DNA from: CAVWCQ01 sp963753545
GTDB taxonomy: Bacteria > Chloroflexota > Anaerolineae > Aggregatilineales > Aggregatilineaceae
DNA length: 64,000 nt
Direction of reading: 5' to 3'
NCBI GenBank assembly: GCA_963753545.1
Contig: CAVWCQ010000008.1
Span: 3,534,001 to 3,598,000, forward strand
Positions 17,377 through 27,265 of the stretch are shown piece after piece (the first letter of the stretch is position 1; each line of letters opens with the position of its first letter). The translations under genes and the position numbers were made by a program. The notes beneath the pieces are model-generated. The model ran no database searches, was not told where the DNA came from, and saw only the letters and a list, made by a program, of their open reading frames with translations.

Positions 17377-18302
17377 GCACCCTTCAGGCAGTAATCGCTT
17401 TGCTCTTTTTCCCCGGCGGCCTGTTTCTGCTTGTCGCTGGTATGGCGTATGAGTGGATAGACCGTAAACTGGTGGCGCGCTATCAGAACCGGGTCGGACC
17501 GCGCTGGTTCCAACCGCTGGCGGATAATATCAAACTGCTGGCGAAAGAAGAAATCGTTCCGGAACATGTGAACCCGATGCTATTCACCATGTTGCCCGTT
17601 GCGGCGCTGGCAGGAGCATTGACGGCGGCGCTCTATGTGCCGATTTTCGGCCTCAGACCATCGTACAGCTTTGAAGGTGATCTGATCGTCGCCATCTACC
17701 TGCTCAGCCTGCTGACGCTCTGCACGGGATTGGCGGGCGCGGCAACCTCTTTTGACCGGTTCTCGCTGATCGGCGCAACCCGCACCCTGACGCAGTTGTT
17801 CTCCTATGAAGCACCCTTCCTGCTGGCTCTCTTCGGCCCGGCGATCATCGCGGGCAGTTGGCAAATCGGCGCGATTGAGCACTACACGCACAGTCATACC
17901 TGGCTGATCCTGACTCAGCCTGTGGGGTTTGTCGTCGCCTTGATCGGTCTGATGGGCAAACTGGAACTGCCACCCTTCGACGCGCCAGAAGCAGAAACTG
18001 AGATTGTTGGCGGCGCGCTGACCGAATACAGCGGGCGCGGGCTGGCTATGTTCCACCTGGGTAAAGGCATCGAGCTGATCATCGGTCTGACGCTGGTCAC
18101 AGGCTTCTATCTGGGCGGCGTGGCGAATCCGATCATGTTCCTGGTCAAAACACTGGTGCTGCTGCTGGGTTTGGCTGGCCTGCAATCGCTGCTCACCCGT
18201 CTGCGCATTGATCAGACCGTGGGTCTGTGGTGGCGCTATGGTTCGCTGCTCGTTCTGGTTCAGTTCCTGGCTATTGTAGTATGGGAAGGATTTATTGCAT
18301 GA
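17373..18302 (+). CDS. NuoH-like membrane subunit of the hydrogenase
   Basis: 309 residues, about eight transmembrane helices. NuoH motifs are visible: the early RYQNRVGPRWFQPLADNIKL loop and the acidic FDAPEAETEIVGG loop facing the quinone-like cavity. In group 4 hydrogenases this subunit (HycD/MbhM/EchB) couples redox change to ion transport. Its ATG overlaps the TGA of the catalytic gene, and its own TGA overlaps the next ATG. Confidence 0.92.
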   Translation: MSTLQAVIALLFFPGGLFLLVAGMAYEWIDRKLVARYQNRVGPRWFQPLADNIKLLAKEEIVPEHVNPMLFTMLPVAALAGALTAALYVPIFGLRPSYSFEGDLIVAIYLLSLLTLCTGLAGAATSFDRFSLIGATRTLTQLFSYEAPFLLALFGPAIIAGSWQIGAIEHYTHSHTWLILTQPVGFVVALIGLMGKLELPPFDAPEAETEIVGGALTEYSGRGLAMFHLGKGIELIIGLTLVTGFYLGGVANPIMFLVKTLVLLLGLAGLQSLLTRLRIDQTVGLWWRYGSLLVLVQFLAIVVWEGFIA

Positions 18303-18724
18303 AACTGAGTATGATGTGGAGGGACACCCTCCGGTCATTGGTACATCGTCCAATTACCCAGCAGTACCCGTTCGTGCGCCTTGACGCGCCGGAGCACCTG
18401 CGCAGCCAACTGCACTGGGATGGCTCCAAATGTACAGGATGCCAACTGTGCTCCAAAGACTGCCCGGCGGATGCGATTGAAGTGATCACGCTGGACAAAA
18501 AAGCCAAGCGGTTCGTCTTCCGCTACCAGGTGGATCGCTGTACGTTCTGCGCCCAGTGTGTGGAAAGCTGCCGCCAGGGCTGCCTGGAAATGGCAAACAA
18601 CGAGTGGGAACTTGCCGCGCTCGATAGGAAAGTTTTTGTCGTCTACTATGGAGACGAGACGGATGTCAATACCGTCCTGGCAGGAGTGGCTCAGCCAGAC
18701 GCTGAAGCGCCTGTCGCTGGTTGA
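18299..18724 (+). CDS. NuoI-like polyferredoxin subunit, two [4Fe-4S] clusters
   Basis: 141-residue electron-transfer subunit. Two CxxCxxCxxxC motifs are complete: Cys45/48/51/55 (CTGCQLCSKDC) and Cys81/84/87/91 (CTFCAQCVESC). It would receive electrons from ferredoxin and hand them to the B-like cluster. The ATG at 18299 overlaps the H-like stop (ATGA); the longer open frame upstream is inside the H gene. Its 3' end overlaps the maturation protease gene by about 60 bp. Confidence 0.93.
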   Translation: MKLSMMWRDTLRSLVHRPITQQYPFVRLDAPEHLRSQLHWDGSKCTGCQLCSKDCPADAIEVITLDKKAKRFVFRYQVDRCTFCAQCVESCRQGCLEMANNEWELAALDRKVFVVYYGDETDVNTVLAGVAQPDAEAPVAG

Positions 18725-19178
18725 TCGCCTCCCACGCGTCGCCTTGCTTGGCGTGGGAAATGAATTAAATGGGGATGATGCAGCCGGTCTGTTGGTCGCC
18801 CGCGCCTTACAAGTGCGGCTGGCCGGGATAGACCGGCTTTTAGTCATTGATGCTGGCCCCGCCCCCGAAAACCAGACAGGGACGCTACGCCGTTTCCAGC
18901 CCGATCTGGTCATTCTCGTTGATGCCGCGCAGATGAATGAAGAACCGGGCACAGTGCGCTGGCTACGCTGGCAGGATACCACCGGATTGAGTGCCTCCAC
19001 GCATACACTGCCACCCTACATGCTGGCGCAGTATGTCACATCAGAACTGGGCTGCGATATGGCGCTGATCGGCATTCAGCCATTGAGCAATCTGTTTGAA
19101 GGCCCCCTCTCGCCGATTATCCAGCAGGCAGTTGAGTCGGTGGTCGAGGTTTTGGCCGCTGGCTTAGCTTCTTCGTGA
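18663..19178 (+). CDS. Hydrogenase maturation protease, HycI/HyaD (M52) family
   Basis: 171-residue endopeptidase that trims the C-terminus of the nickel-loaded large subunit. The motif GVGNELNGDDAAG holds the metal-binding Asp/Glu, VIDAGPAPEN and ILVDAAQM follow, and STHTLPPYML supplies the conserved histidine. ATG 18663 follows GGAGACGAGACGG; ATG 18648 is an alternative. It lies inside the same operon as its substrate, whose tail after DPCFSCNDR is the expected cut region. The last 15 bp overlap the convergent pgl gene. Nickel insertion (Hyp) genes are not in this window. Confidence 0.88.
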   Translation: MSIPSWQEWLSQTLKRLSLVDRLPRVALLGVGNELNGDDAAGLLVARALQVRLAGIDRLLVIDAGPAPENQTGTLRRFQPDLVILVDAAQMNEEPGTVRWLRWQDTTGLSASTHTLPPYMLAQYVTSELGCDMALIGIQPLSNLFEGPLSPIIQQAVESVVEVLAAGLASS

Positions 19179-19906
19179 GCCGGGCTGCTGCGCACTGAGA
19201 AGTGAGGCAGCCTGCTCATCGACCATCCACAGAGCGGTTTGCGGCTGAATCAGCTTCGCCGGGAACTGTTGTGGATCGCCCGTTCCCTCCAAAACCTCGC
19301 GGAGCGCCTCAGCTTTATCCTGCCCCGCAACCATAAATATCACACTGGCAGCAGCATTAAGTGCCGGAGGTGACATCGTGATTCGCCACGTGTTCAGCTT
19401 TTCGATAGGGTTGGCAACAACCCAGTGCGCTTGTTCCTTGAGCGCGACAGTGTCGGGGAACAGGGAGGCCGTATGCCCATCTGGCCCCATTCCCAGCAGT
19501 TGTAAATCAAACGTGGGCTGCTGGTCAAAAAACAGGCGGAGCGTCTGCTCATAATCCGTTGCGGCGGCAGGCGGTTCCAGTTCGCCGCGCATGCGATAAA
19601 TATTTCCAGAGGGCAGAGGATCCGATCCAGCAGCGTTTCCCGCGCCATCCGGTAATTGCTGTCGGGATGGTCGGGTGGAACGCAGCGCTCGTCGCCCCAA
19701 AAAACATGGACGTGCTCCCAGTTGATCCTCCGCGCGAATGGCTCCGTTGCCAACTGTTGGTAGAGAGGCCGGGGTGTGTCGCCGCCGGAAAGGGCAATAC
19801 TGAATTTGCCCCGCGCCACAATCGCCGCCGTAGCCAACGAAACGATCTTTTCCGCAACTGCCTGAGCTAATGGCTCTAATCCGGGATAAATTTCGATATT
19901 AGCCAT
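19164..19906 (-). CDS. pgl: 6-phosphogluconolactonase, frame broken as sequenced
   Basis: Hydrolyses 6-phosphogluconolactone, the second oxidative pentose-phosphate step. Full length is about 247 residues, but the frame breaks once near 19617-19620: the N-terminal part (ALSGGDTPRPLYQQL, VFWGDERCVP) is in one frame and the C-terminal part (NIYRMRGELEP, LLGMGPDGHTASLFP) in another. Adding one C in the run there restores IPLPSGNIYRM, the expected family sequence, so a sequencing deletion is the simplest reading. ATG 19906 overlaps the zwf stop by a few bases, indicating one operon zwf-pgl. Confidence 0.88.
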
Positions 19907-21339
19907 GTGAGCACCCTTCCAGCCAGGATCGCCCATCCTGGCTCATAAAGTCATCCGCTTCTCTTGGCCCGGCACTGCCTTTAGAATAGGGACGAAGTGG
20001 TGATGTGTTCCAGCCCGCCAGGATCGGATCAATCAACTGCCATGCCATTTCGATCTCATCGCTGCGGGTGAAGAGCGCTGGGTCGCCGTTCATGGCATCA
20101 AGCAATAGGCGTTCATAGGCTTTGGGGAGCGCGCCATCGCCAAATGCATCTCGGTAATGGAATTCCATATCGACAGACCGCGCTTCCTGCGCTGCCCCGG
20201 GCACTTTTGCCTCAAATCTCAGATGTATCCCCTCGTCTGGTTGGATGCACAGGGAAAGACTGTTAGGCGTAAAGTCGCCGCAGTCCAACTGTCCAAACAT
20301 CATGTGCGGCGGGCACTGAAACTGGATCACGATTTCTGTGTTTTGAGCAGCCAGCGCTTTGCCAGACCGTAGATAAAAGGGTACACCCTGCCAGCGCCAG
20401 TTATCCACATGCAGTCTGACGACAGCATAGGTAGCCGTTTGTGAATCTGGCGCTACTTTCTCCGTCTGCCGGTAACCCTCGTACTGCGCCCGAATCGTAC
20501 TCTTTAGCGGGGTCAATGGGCCGGATCGAACTCAGTACCTTCACTTTTTCATTGCGAAGGGCATCCGCTTTAAAGGAAGCAGGCGGCTCCATCGCCACCA
20601 GGCAGAGCAGTTGCAGCAGATGGTTTTGGAACATATCGCGCAGAATACCCGACGTGTCATAATACCCGGCCCGATGCCCCACATCGATCTGCTCCGCTAC
20701 CGTAATCTGAACATGATCGACGTAGTTGCAATTCCAGACCGGCTCGAAAATCGTGTTGGCAAAACGGAAGAATAAAATATTCTGCGCCGTCTCTTTTCCC
20801 AGGTAGTGATCAATGCGATAAATCTGATTCTCGTGGAAAGCGCCGTGCAGGACTTTGTTCAGATATTCCGCCGAAGCTAAATCGCGCCCAAAAGGTTTTT
20901 CCACGACAATCCGCCGCCAGCCGTTCTTCTCATTCGCCATTTTCATCTGGCCGAGACACTCAACAATCGGGATGTAGAGATCGGGGCCAACAGCGAGATA
21001 ATACAGGCGGTTTGCGGGACTGCCTTCAATGCTCGCTAAAAAGGTCTGCAACTGCTCGTAGGCTTCTGGTTTAGTGTAATCACCGGGTTGGTACCAGATG
21101 TGCGATGTGAACGCCTTCCAGTCCGCTTCGTTATAAACTTCTTCGTCGTATTCGCTTGCTTTTTGGTGGAGATGATCGCGGAAATCGTCGTGCGAATAGG
21201 GACTACGCGAAGCCCCGATAACCTGGAAACCTTCGGGGAGGCGTCCCTTGCAGCCGAGACAGTACAGGGCAGGGATTAACTTTCGCTCTGTGAGATCACC
21301 AGAAGCGCCAAAAATGATGAGGGTTGTTGTTGCCGCCAT
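19899..21339 (-). CDS. zwf: Glucose-6-phosphate 1-dehydrogenase, frame broken as sequenced
   Basis: Oxidises glucose 6-phosphate with NADP+, the first pentose-phosphate step. The N-terminal dinucleotide fold (IFGASGDLTERKLIPALY), VVEKPFGRDL and the active-site signature RIDHYLGKE are present, followed after a frame change by NWRWQGVPFYLRSGK. Combined length is about 480 residues, normal for the family. The break is at a CCCC run (plus-strand GGGG at 20509-20512); removing one base gives SIRPIDPLKSTIRAQYEGY. ATG 21339 has GGAG upstream and overlaps the 3' end of the glycosyltransferase gene by 44 bp. Confidence 0.9.
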
Positions 21340-22840
21340 GATCCTCAGGCTCCAATTGATAAATGATAGGGGGATGATCTGGGTCATGGTAAATTATAGA
21401 TATCTTGACCCCAGCACGGCGAAGCAGTGCCAGCCAGGGCGCAGCATCCCCAGCAGATGGGGCAACAAAATAACGTGTTTCGTGCTGGTGGGATATCTCA
21501 TCTGCCAGCGCTTCGGGCAGCGCAGTATAAGCCAGCATAACGTGCGGTCTTGGGCCAAGATAGTAGGCTAATTCCCAGCCCAGCCAGTGATCGTAAACAG
21601 TTTCCCCAGCTAATTCGTGGTTAAGATAGCCCGCCACCTGATTGATCCCATCATGCTGGCCCTGATCGCCGCCAACAGCCGCCCGCCCCTCTAATACTTT
21701 TGCCGTCTGAGGCACGATCAGAAGCAGGCAAGCCAGCACAACGGGCAGAGTGATCCGCCGCAGCCCGGACAGGACGCGAGCCGCCAGCAGGATCAAAAAA
21801 GGGATCAACGTGTGCAAATAGCGATCATAGGTGTTAAACGCAACGAGCCAATACAGCGCCAGGAAGGCCAGCCCAAACCCGGCAATTGACCAATCCGCAG
21901 CCGCAGCGCGAGATCGCCTTCGCAGGCCATAGCCCAGCAGGATCACCACACCCGCCAGCAGAGCCGCATTGAGCAGGGGCACACCCGTGCTGGTATTTAA
22001 CCAATGGACCCACGCTTCCAGGCGGGGCCACACTTCCTCGGATCGTATCCAGCGGCCCGGATTATTGCGCGCTGTGCCCAGTGTCCAGAAGCTGCGCGGC
22101 GCTCGCCCTAAATCCCATAGGAAAACGAGCACGACTCCAACCGCAAACGGGACCAGAAACCGAAACAGCCGGATCACGATATCCCGCCATTTCCAATCGA
22201 CGCGCGCCGTGCTCACCAGCCCCAGCGCGACGATCAGCGGCAGAAAGGCCAGCGCCGTCGATTTGCTGGCGAACGCTAACACGCAGGCGACCCCGGCAGT
22301 CCCCCAGCGATCCTGCGCCGCCAGCCAACAGGCCAGCAGCACCCAAAAAGTCGCCTGGATATCGGTGAACAACGTCGCGGAAAAAGCGAGATCATAAGGA
22401 GACAACGCCATCAGTAGAGCCGCCAGCACCGCAATTTTGCGGCTCTGATAAATGGCCAACGCCAGCGCATACAGGGCGGCGCTGCTCAGCATACTGAACA
22501 AAATATTGGGTAAACGAGCGGAAAATTCACTCGTTCCCAACAGCCTGAACGACAGCGCGCTAACATAAAAGGTTAGCGGAGGTTTATCCAGATCCGTCGT
22601 GCGCAGCAGGAGATCGCCCTGCGTGTTAATCAATCTCGCCTGGGCTGCAAAGAGTGCTTCATCCGGATGAAAACGGACATCGCGTCCCAATAAACTCAGC
22701 CGCAACACCGCCCCGATCAGAAGCACAAGCGCCGGTAGAAACACCGGCGCAGCGTGGACAATAGGGGAGCAAACAGCAGATATCAGTCGGTGAAGCGATA
22801 CCGGATCAGAGTCCAGAACGCGATCACGCCATCTTTCCAC
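21296..22840 (-). CDS. Membrane glycosyltransferase, ArnT/PMT (GT39/GT83) type
   Basis: 514-residue polytopic enzyme that moves a sugar from a polyprenyl phosphate donor to an acceptor on the outer face of the membrane. The first loop holds the family's acidic pair (RFHPDEALFAAQ) and DLDKPPLTFY; about 11-12 hydrophobic helices follow, then a short soluble C-terminal domain. The annotated ATG overlaps the GT2 gene by 58 bp; a GTG near residue 45 is a possible later start. Pairing with a dolichol-phosphate-mannose-synthase-like GT2 just upstream fits donor synthesis plus transfer. Confidence 0.83.
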   Translation of the reverse strand: MERWRDRVLDSDPVSLHRLISAVCSPIVHAAPVFLPALVLLIGAVLRLSLLGRDVRFHPDEALFAAQARLINTQGDLLLRTTDLDKPPLTFYVSALSFRLLGTSEFSARLPNILFSMLSSAALYALALAIYQSRKIAVLAALLMALSPYDLAFSATLFTDIQATFWVLLACWLAAQDRWGTAGVACVLAFASKSTALAFLPLIVALGLVSTARVDWKWRDIVIRLFRFLVPFAVGVVLVFLWDLGRAPRSFWTLGTARNNPGRWIRSEEVWPRLEAWVHWLNTSTGVPLLNAALLAGVVILLGYGLRRRSRAAAADWSIAGFGLAFLALYWLVAFNTYDRYLHTLIPFLILLAARVLSGLRRITLPVVLACLLLIVPQTAKVLEGRAAVGGDQGQHDGINQVAGYLNHELAGETVYDHWLGWELAYYLGPRPHVMLAYTALPEALADEISHQHETRYFVAPSAGDAAPWLALLRRAGVKISIIYHDPDHPPIIYQLEPEDHGGNNNPHHFWRFW

Positions 22841-23472
22841 GAGATTTTCTTACCTTCGGTCCATTCACGCCCGTTATAAGAAATGGGCACTTCGTAAATA
22901 CGATACCCGCGTTTGAGCACTTTAGCGGTCACTTCGGGTTCAAAGTCGAAGCGGCGCGAGCGCAGTGGAATATCGCGCATAATATCCGCCGTAAAGACCT
23001 TGTAGCAGGTCTCCATATCGCTCAAAATCGAATTATAGAGCACGTTCGTCAGCAGCGTCAGAGATCGGTTGGCGATCATATTCCAGAAAAACATCGCCTT
23101 GCGTGGCCCACCGAGAAACCGTGAACCATACACCACTTTGCTGATGCCCTCTTCGATGGGCTTGAGCAGGGTGTGATACTCGCGCGGATCATATTCCAGG
23201 TCGGCATCTTGAATGAGCAAGACATCGCCCACCGCCGCCTTGAAGCCCGTCCGCACTGCCGCGCCTTTACCCTGGTTGCGCTCGTGCAGGATCACCCTGA
23301 GATCCGTGCCGCAGTCAATTCGAGCGAGAGTATCGCGCGTTCCGTCCGTCGAACCATCGTCAACCACAATAATCTCATGGGCCAACGCAACAGCCCGAAC
23401 GCGGCGAATAATTTCCTCAATCGTATTTTTTTCGTTGTAACAAGGAATGATGACAGAAAGCTTCAGGCTCAA
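22783..23472 (-). CDS. Family 2 glycosyltransferase, polyprenyl-phosphate mannosyl/glucosyl transferase type
   Basis: 229-residue cytoplasmic GT2 enzyme. SVIIPCYNEKNTI begins the GT-A fold, VVDDGSTDGT binds nucleotide sugar, and QDADLEYDPREY carries the metal-binding DxD-like motif. The size without a membrane tail matches the DPM1-like subfamily that loads a sugar onto polyprenyl phosphate. The polyprenyl-sugar would then be the donor for the adjacent membrane glycosyltransferase. The exact sugar cannot be read from sequence. Confidence 0.88.
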   Translation of the reverse strand: MSLKLSVIIPCYNEKNTIEEIIRRVRAVALAHEIIVVDDGSTDGTRDTLARIDCGTDLRVILHERNQGKGAAVRTGFKAAVGDVLLIQDADLEYDPREYHTLLKPIEEGISKVVYGSRFLGGPRKAMFFWNMIANRSLTLLTNVLYNSILSDMETCYKVFTADIMRDIPLRSRRFDFEPEVTAKVLKRGYRIYEVPISYNGREWTEGKKISWKDGVIAFWTLIRYRFTD

Positions 23473-23557
23473 AGCGGCATCCTTATACCGTACAAATCCA
23501 TTTTCACAGGCGCGGAATTATAACACTGTCAGAAAAGGGCGCAAACGCCGAGGAGGT

Positions 23558-23587
23558 AAAAAAACCCTCCGTCAGGATGGCGGAGGG
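23558..23587 (-). terminator. Rho-independent terminator of the clostripain-family gene
   Basis: Minus strand: CCCTCCG, 9-nt loop, CGGAGGG, then seven T. It lies 11 bp after the stop at 23599. Confidence 0.88.
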
Positions 23588-23598
23588 CAGTTGACCAG

Positions 23599-26024
23599 TT
23601 ACTGTGCTTCGGGCGGCGCGAAGAAGTTCAGGCTGCCGATCATCGTGTTAAAGGCGGCCTGGCCCTCATCACTCGCCGCTTCCAGCGCGTCCAGATCGAC
23701 CAGGAAGCCCGTATCTGGGTCGGGGACAAAGATCGCCAGCAGCAAGCCGACGTGCGCTTCACCATCGCTCGTGAATGAATAGGGGATGATAGTGCCGTCG
23801 TAGCCGGAGACCGTGACAGGTTCTTCGCCAGCTACGTCATACACCACGCCCTCGATATTGTCCAGATACGCGTAGGCGCTGTTGAGAACATCATCGGTCG
23901 ATGCCGCATCGACCGCCGTGACGTAGATATGGACCGATTCGTCAGGATTGTTGAGGATCGCTTGGGAACTGCCGTCATCGCTCACTATATAAAGCGGTTC
24001 GGGCCAATCCCAGGGATAGAGGAAATTCAGGCCCAGATCCGTATCCGTATAGCCGCGATAATTGATATCCAGTCCTTCATTATCGACGGTGATCGGTGTG
24101 CTGGCGATGTACACGTTCCCCGCGATATCCTCCACGCGGATCGTAAACAGGTAGTTGCCGGAAACAGCGGGTTCAAAATGATACGAAACCGGCTCGCCAC
24201 CGAAAGTCAGCGGATCCGAGACCGCCGGAACGAGGGACACATCGCCGTTCTCATCATAATAGCGCCATGTCGGCAGGAATTGATCGCCGGGGTCCGGCTG
24301 GATGTTAAACGGCGCAGTCCCTGTATCCGAGACACCCCATACCTCAGAAACGGTCTGCGTCTCGTTATCAAAGACCAGGTACGCCGTCACGCTCGACCCG
24401 TCGGGTGTGATATATTCGCCGCTGACAAGCTGTACGTCCGGGTTATTCGGATTACTCAGCAGCAGCGTTGGAATACCGACGACGCCATCCGTGATGACAG
24501 GCATCTCCGCCCCCCAGGTGAACTGGTGCTGCTGCGGGCCATCGGGGAAGGACACAATCGAACTCGCCGCTTTCGGTTATTTCCGACGACTGGAGCGGCG
24601 ACTTATCGAGCGTAATCTGTGTTCCGTCATCCATTTGGAGGGTCGCGGAGAAGCTGACATCCAGGATATTCGTCCCGTTTGTATCGAACAAAACAACGGG
24701 CGGCTGGTAAATACTCACCACATCGCCTGGATATACCCCCTGGATCGAAACGACATCCTCATTAGTCACGCTGCCAGCTGGGGCAGCGGCTGCCGCTTCA
24801 CCGTAGAATGCGCTCAGGAAGCCCTGCCAGTCACCCATGTACGACACTTCATCGGGATAGTTGTATCCGTAGCCCTGGTAGACTGACGCGTTGCTGGGGA
24901 AATAGATCGAGACGCCGTTTGCCCTGTCCATAGCCGGGCTGGCCAGATGAAAAACGATCAGGCTGTTGGTGGCATCAATGAGCGCCTGTGCGGCCTGATC
25001 GACGTCGCTGTTATCGGAAATATCGGTCAGCAGCGTCAGAAAGTTGATCAGGTCCACTGATGAAAAGGCATCGGCTTCGTCCGGTGTTCTGCCGCCAAAG
25101 TACACCGTGTTATTGCGCGCGTCACCAACCGCCGCCAGGATATCGCTGCTGTTGCTCCCCGTAACCTGAACGAAGTTGTCCAGTGCGCTGACGGCGTCCG
25201 GCACGCCAGACAGATCGATCACGTTCAGGTCGTACAGGTCTTCCATTCCCTGCCAGGAGCCTTCGTTATACGAGTAATAATAATCCTCGGCAAAGGCCTG
25301 GCCTAAGGCATCCGCACTCATTGACGGATCGTTGATCAGCTTCGGAAGGGTTAGATCATAGGCCCATCCGAAAGCGGGTTCTGTCTCTTCCGCCAGAATG
25401 GCGTAATCAGCATAGGGGGCCAGCAGACGGATCACGTCGAACTGCGACATCAGGCAGGCATCGAACCCGATCAGGTCCAGAGTCCGCCCCAATTCCCCGG
25501 TGATCTGGGAGAATGCCTGATCCAGTTCCGGCATAGTGAGTTGATCGGAGTCGCTGCTCAAGTCCCAACCGACTCCGGTCCATGCCCCACCATGATCGGA
25601 TAGAATCAGCGCATAATGCTCTGCCGGGAAGTTCGCAGTAGCCCACATCACAAAATCAACCAGAGTGTTGGGATCGCCCATATCGACCTCACCGAGCGAT
25701 TCGAGGACAGGTGAATTGACCACTGTTGGGTCACTATCTTGTTCGAGCAAAAAACGTCGAGCATCGGTCCACGAGGGTATCCGTGTCGGTGCGATCCACC
25801 TGGGCGACAAGATTGACATCGGTGGTACTGCCCACCCATTCAACTTCGTTGACATCCATCATCATGCCGTCTTCAATATCGCTGGTATCGGCGGTGGAAT
25901 AGAGCATAATCGTCCATGCTGCTGTGCTTTGGGCGTGGGCAGGGGAATGAGGCGCTCTCAACCCGCCTAGAGCCAAAGCGATTAGCACGAATGATGACAA
26001 CCACATCATGCTTCGTCTGAACAT
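23599..26024 (-). CDS. Secreted clostripain-family (C11) cysteine peptidase, two frame breaks
   Basis: About 808 residues when three frames are joined. It opens with a signal peptide (WLSSFVLIALALGGL, AHA cleavage region) and AWTIMLYSTADTSDIED. The catalytic histidine lies in LSDHGGAWTG and the cysteine in GFDACLMSQFD, as in clostripain and gingipain relatives, which cut after basic residues. The C-terminal 300 residues are beta-rich and may serve cell-surface binding. Breaks are at 25775-25777 (extra C in a run) and about 24565-24570 (extra G); removing one base at each restores WTDARRFLL and ESGSSIVSFPDG continuity. The gene is monocistronic with its own terminator. Confidence 0.85.
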
Positions 26025-26219
26025 AGTCGCGTCCTTTTTTATAGATTTATGAGTACCATGAATTTATGGGGTATGAACGAATGTAAAGAGAAGTGAGGCA
26101 GGTTGCCAATATTTAAGAACAATTTCTGCTAAATTGATGGTTTTACCATGTGCCGCTTGGCGTAAATCGTGGGGCGCGGTAATCTAGGGCGGCACAGAGC
26201 ACACCCCTGGAGGAACCTT

Positions 26220-26747
26220 GTGACAGAGTCGGCTACCCTGACTGTTCGGGGACTTTATACGGATGACTGGGAAAACCTTTTCAACCTATGGAATTCCCCT
26301 GAGATTATTTTGAACTCGGTGGAACTGCCTTATACCCCCGAAGAGTTTTTTCGCGAACGCTTCAGCAATCCCCCAGCCAATATGCATGTGCTGATTGCCG
26401 AAACCGGGCTGATGAGCGGGCGCAAACGGCTGATCGGCGCGGCCTGTCTGGATGTCTATCCGAACCGCCGCCGGCATACAGCGCAGCTTACGCTGACTGT
26501 CTACCCTGACTTTCAGGGAACAGTTGCCGAGTCAGGGCTGCTCCTGGCTGTGCTCCAGTTCGCGGACAACTGGCTGGGACTGCGGCGTGTAGAAGCTAAA
26601 GTTTTTGCTGATCATGAGGGACTGCTCGGCCTCTTGCGCCAACATGGATTTGAGATTGAAGCGACGCTGCGGCGTTATGCGATTCGGAATGGAATTTATG
26701 CCAATGCTCAACTGTTGGCCCGGCTGCGTCAGGAGGCGAACCAGTAG
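26220..26747 (+). CDS. GNAT-family N-acetyltransferase
   Basis: 175-residue acetyltransferase of the RimI/RimJ-like GNAT group. The start is GTG 26220 with GGAGG 5 bp before; the frame extends upstream without a site. Beta-strand/helix order of the fold is recognisable, with LTLTVYPDFQGTVAESGLL at the acetyl-CoA loop, although the canonical Q/RxxGxG/A is degenerate, and a final RQHGFEIEATLRRYAIRNG. It overlaps the second, similar acetyltransferase by one base. Substrate is unknown. Confidence 0.8.
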   Translation: MTESATLTVRGLYTDDWENLFNLWNSPEIILNSVELPYTPEEFFRERFSNPPANMHVLIAETGLMSGRKRLIGAACLDVYPNRRRHTAQLTLTVYPDFQGTVAESGLLLAVLQFADNWLGLRRVEAKVFADHEGLLGLLRQHGFEIEATLRRYAIRNGIYANAQLLARLRQEANQ

Positions 26748-27265
26748 TGAGCAAAAAAACGACTGTTCCAGATGTTCTGGTCCGCGCCCACGAGGTTGAC
26801 GACTGGGAAGATATCGCGGCGATCCGCAATAACCCCAGTGTTGTTTATAACACCCTTCAGCCGCTTTACCTCTCGCGCGATGTTACCCGTGAAAAGCTCG
26901 AAAACCGATCAGCGGATCAGCCTTATCTCGTTGCCGTGGTGGATGACAAAGTAGTTGGGCAGCTTGGTTTGAAGGTTGGAACAGGACGCCAGGCACACGT
27001 TGCCAGCCTGGGCATGATGGTTCACGCCGACTACCAGGGGCGCGGCGTTGGCACAGCCCTCATGGAAGCCGCTATCGAGTTTGCCGAGAACTGGCTGAAT
27101 ATCAGCCGGATCGACCTGGAAGTGTATACCGATAACGAACCCGCTCTGGCACTGTACCGGAAGTTTGGCTTTGAGATTGAAGGCACGCTGCGCCAATATG
27201 CCTTTCGCGCCGGACAGTACGTAGATGCCTATTTGATGTCCCGCATTCGTGAAGGCGGCGAGTGA
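26747..27265 (+). CDS. GNAT-family N-acetyltransferase
   Basis: 172 residues with an intact acetyl-CoA motif (HADYQGRGVGTALMEAA) and the C-terminal YRKFGFEIEGTLRQYAFRAG. It is a paralog of the gene before it: the two share C-terminal sequence and order, so a local duplication is likely, with the first copy's CoA loop degenerated. The GTG start shares a base with the upstream TAG. It probably acetylates a small molecule or protein amine; no specificity is visible. Confidence 0.87.
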   Translation: MSKKTTVPDVLVRAHEVDDWEDIAAIRNNPSVVYNTLQPLYLSRDVTREKLENRSADQPYLVAVVDDKVVGQLGLKVGTGRQAHVASLGMMVHADYQGRGVGTALMEAAIEFAENWLNISRIDLEVYTDNEPALALYRKFGFEIEGTLRQYAFRAGQYVDAYLMSRIREGGE

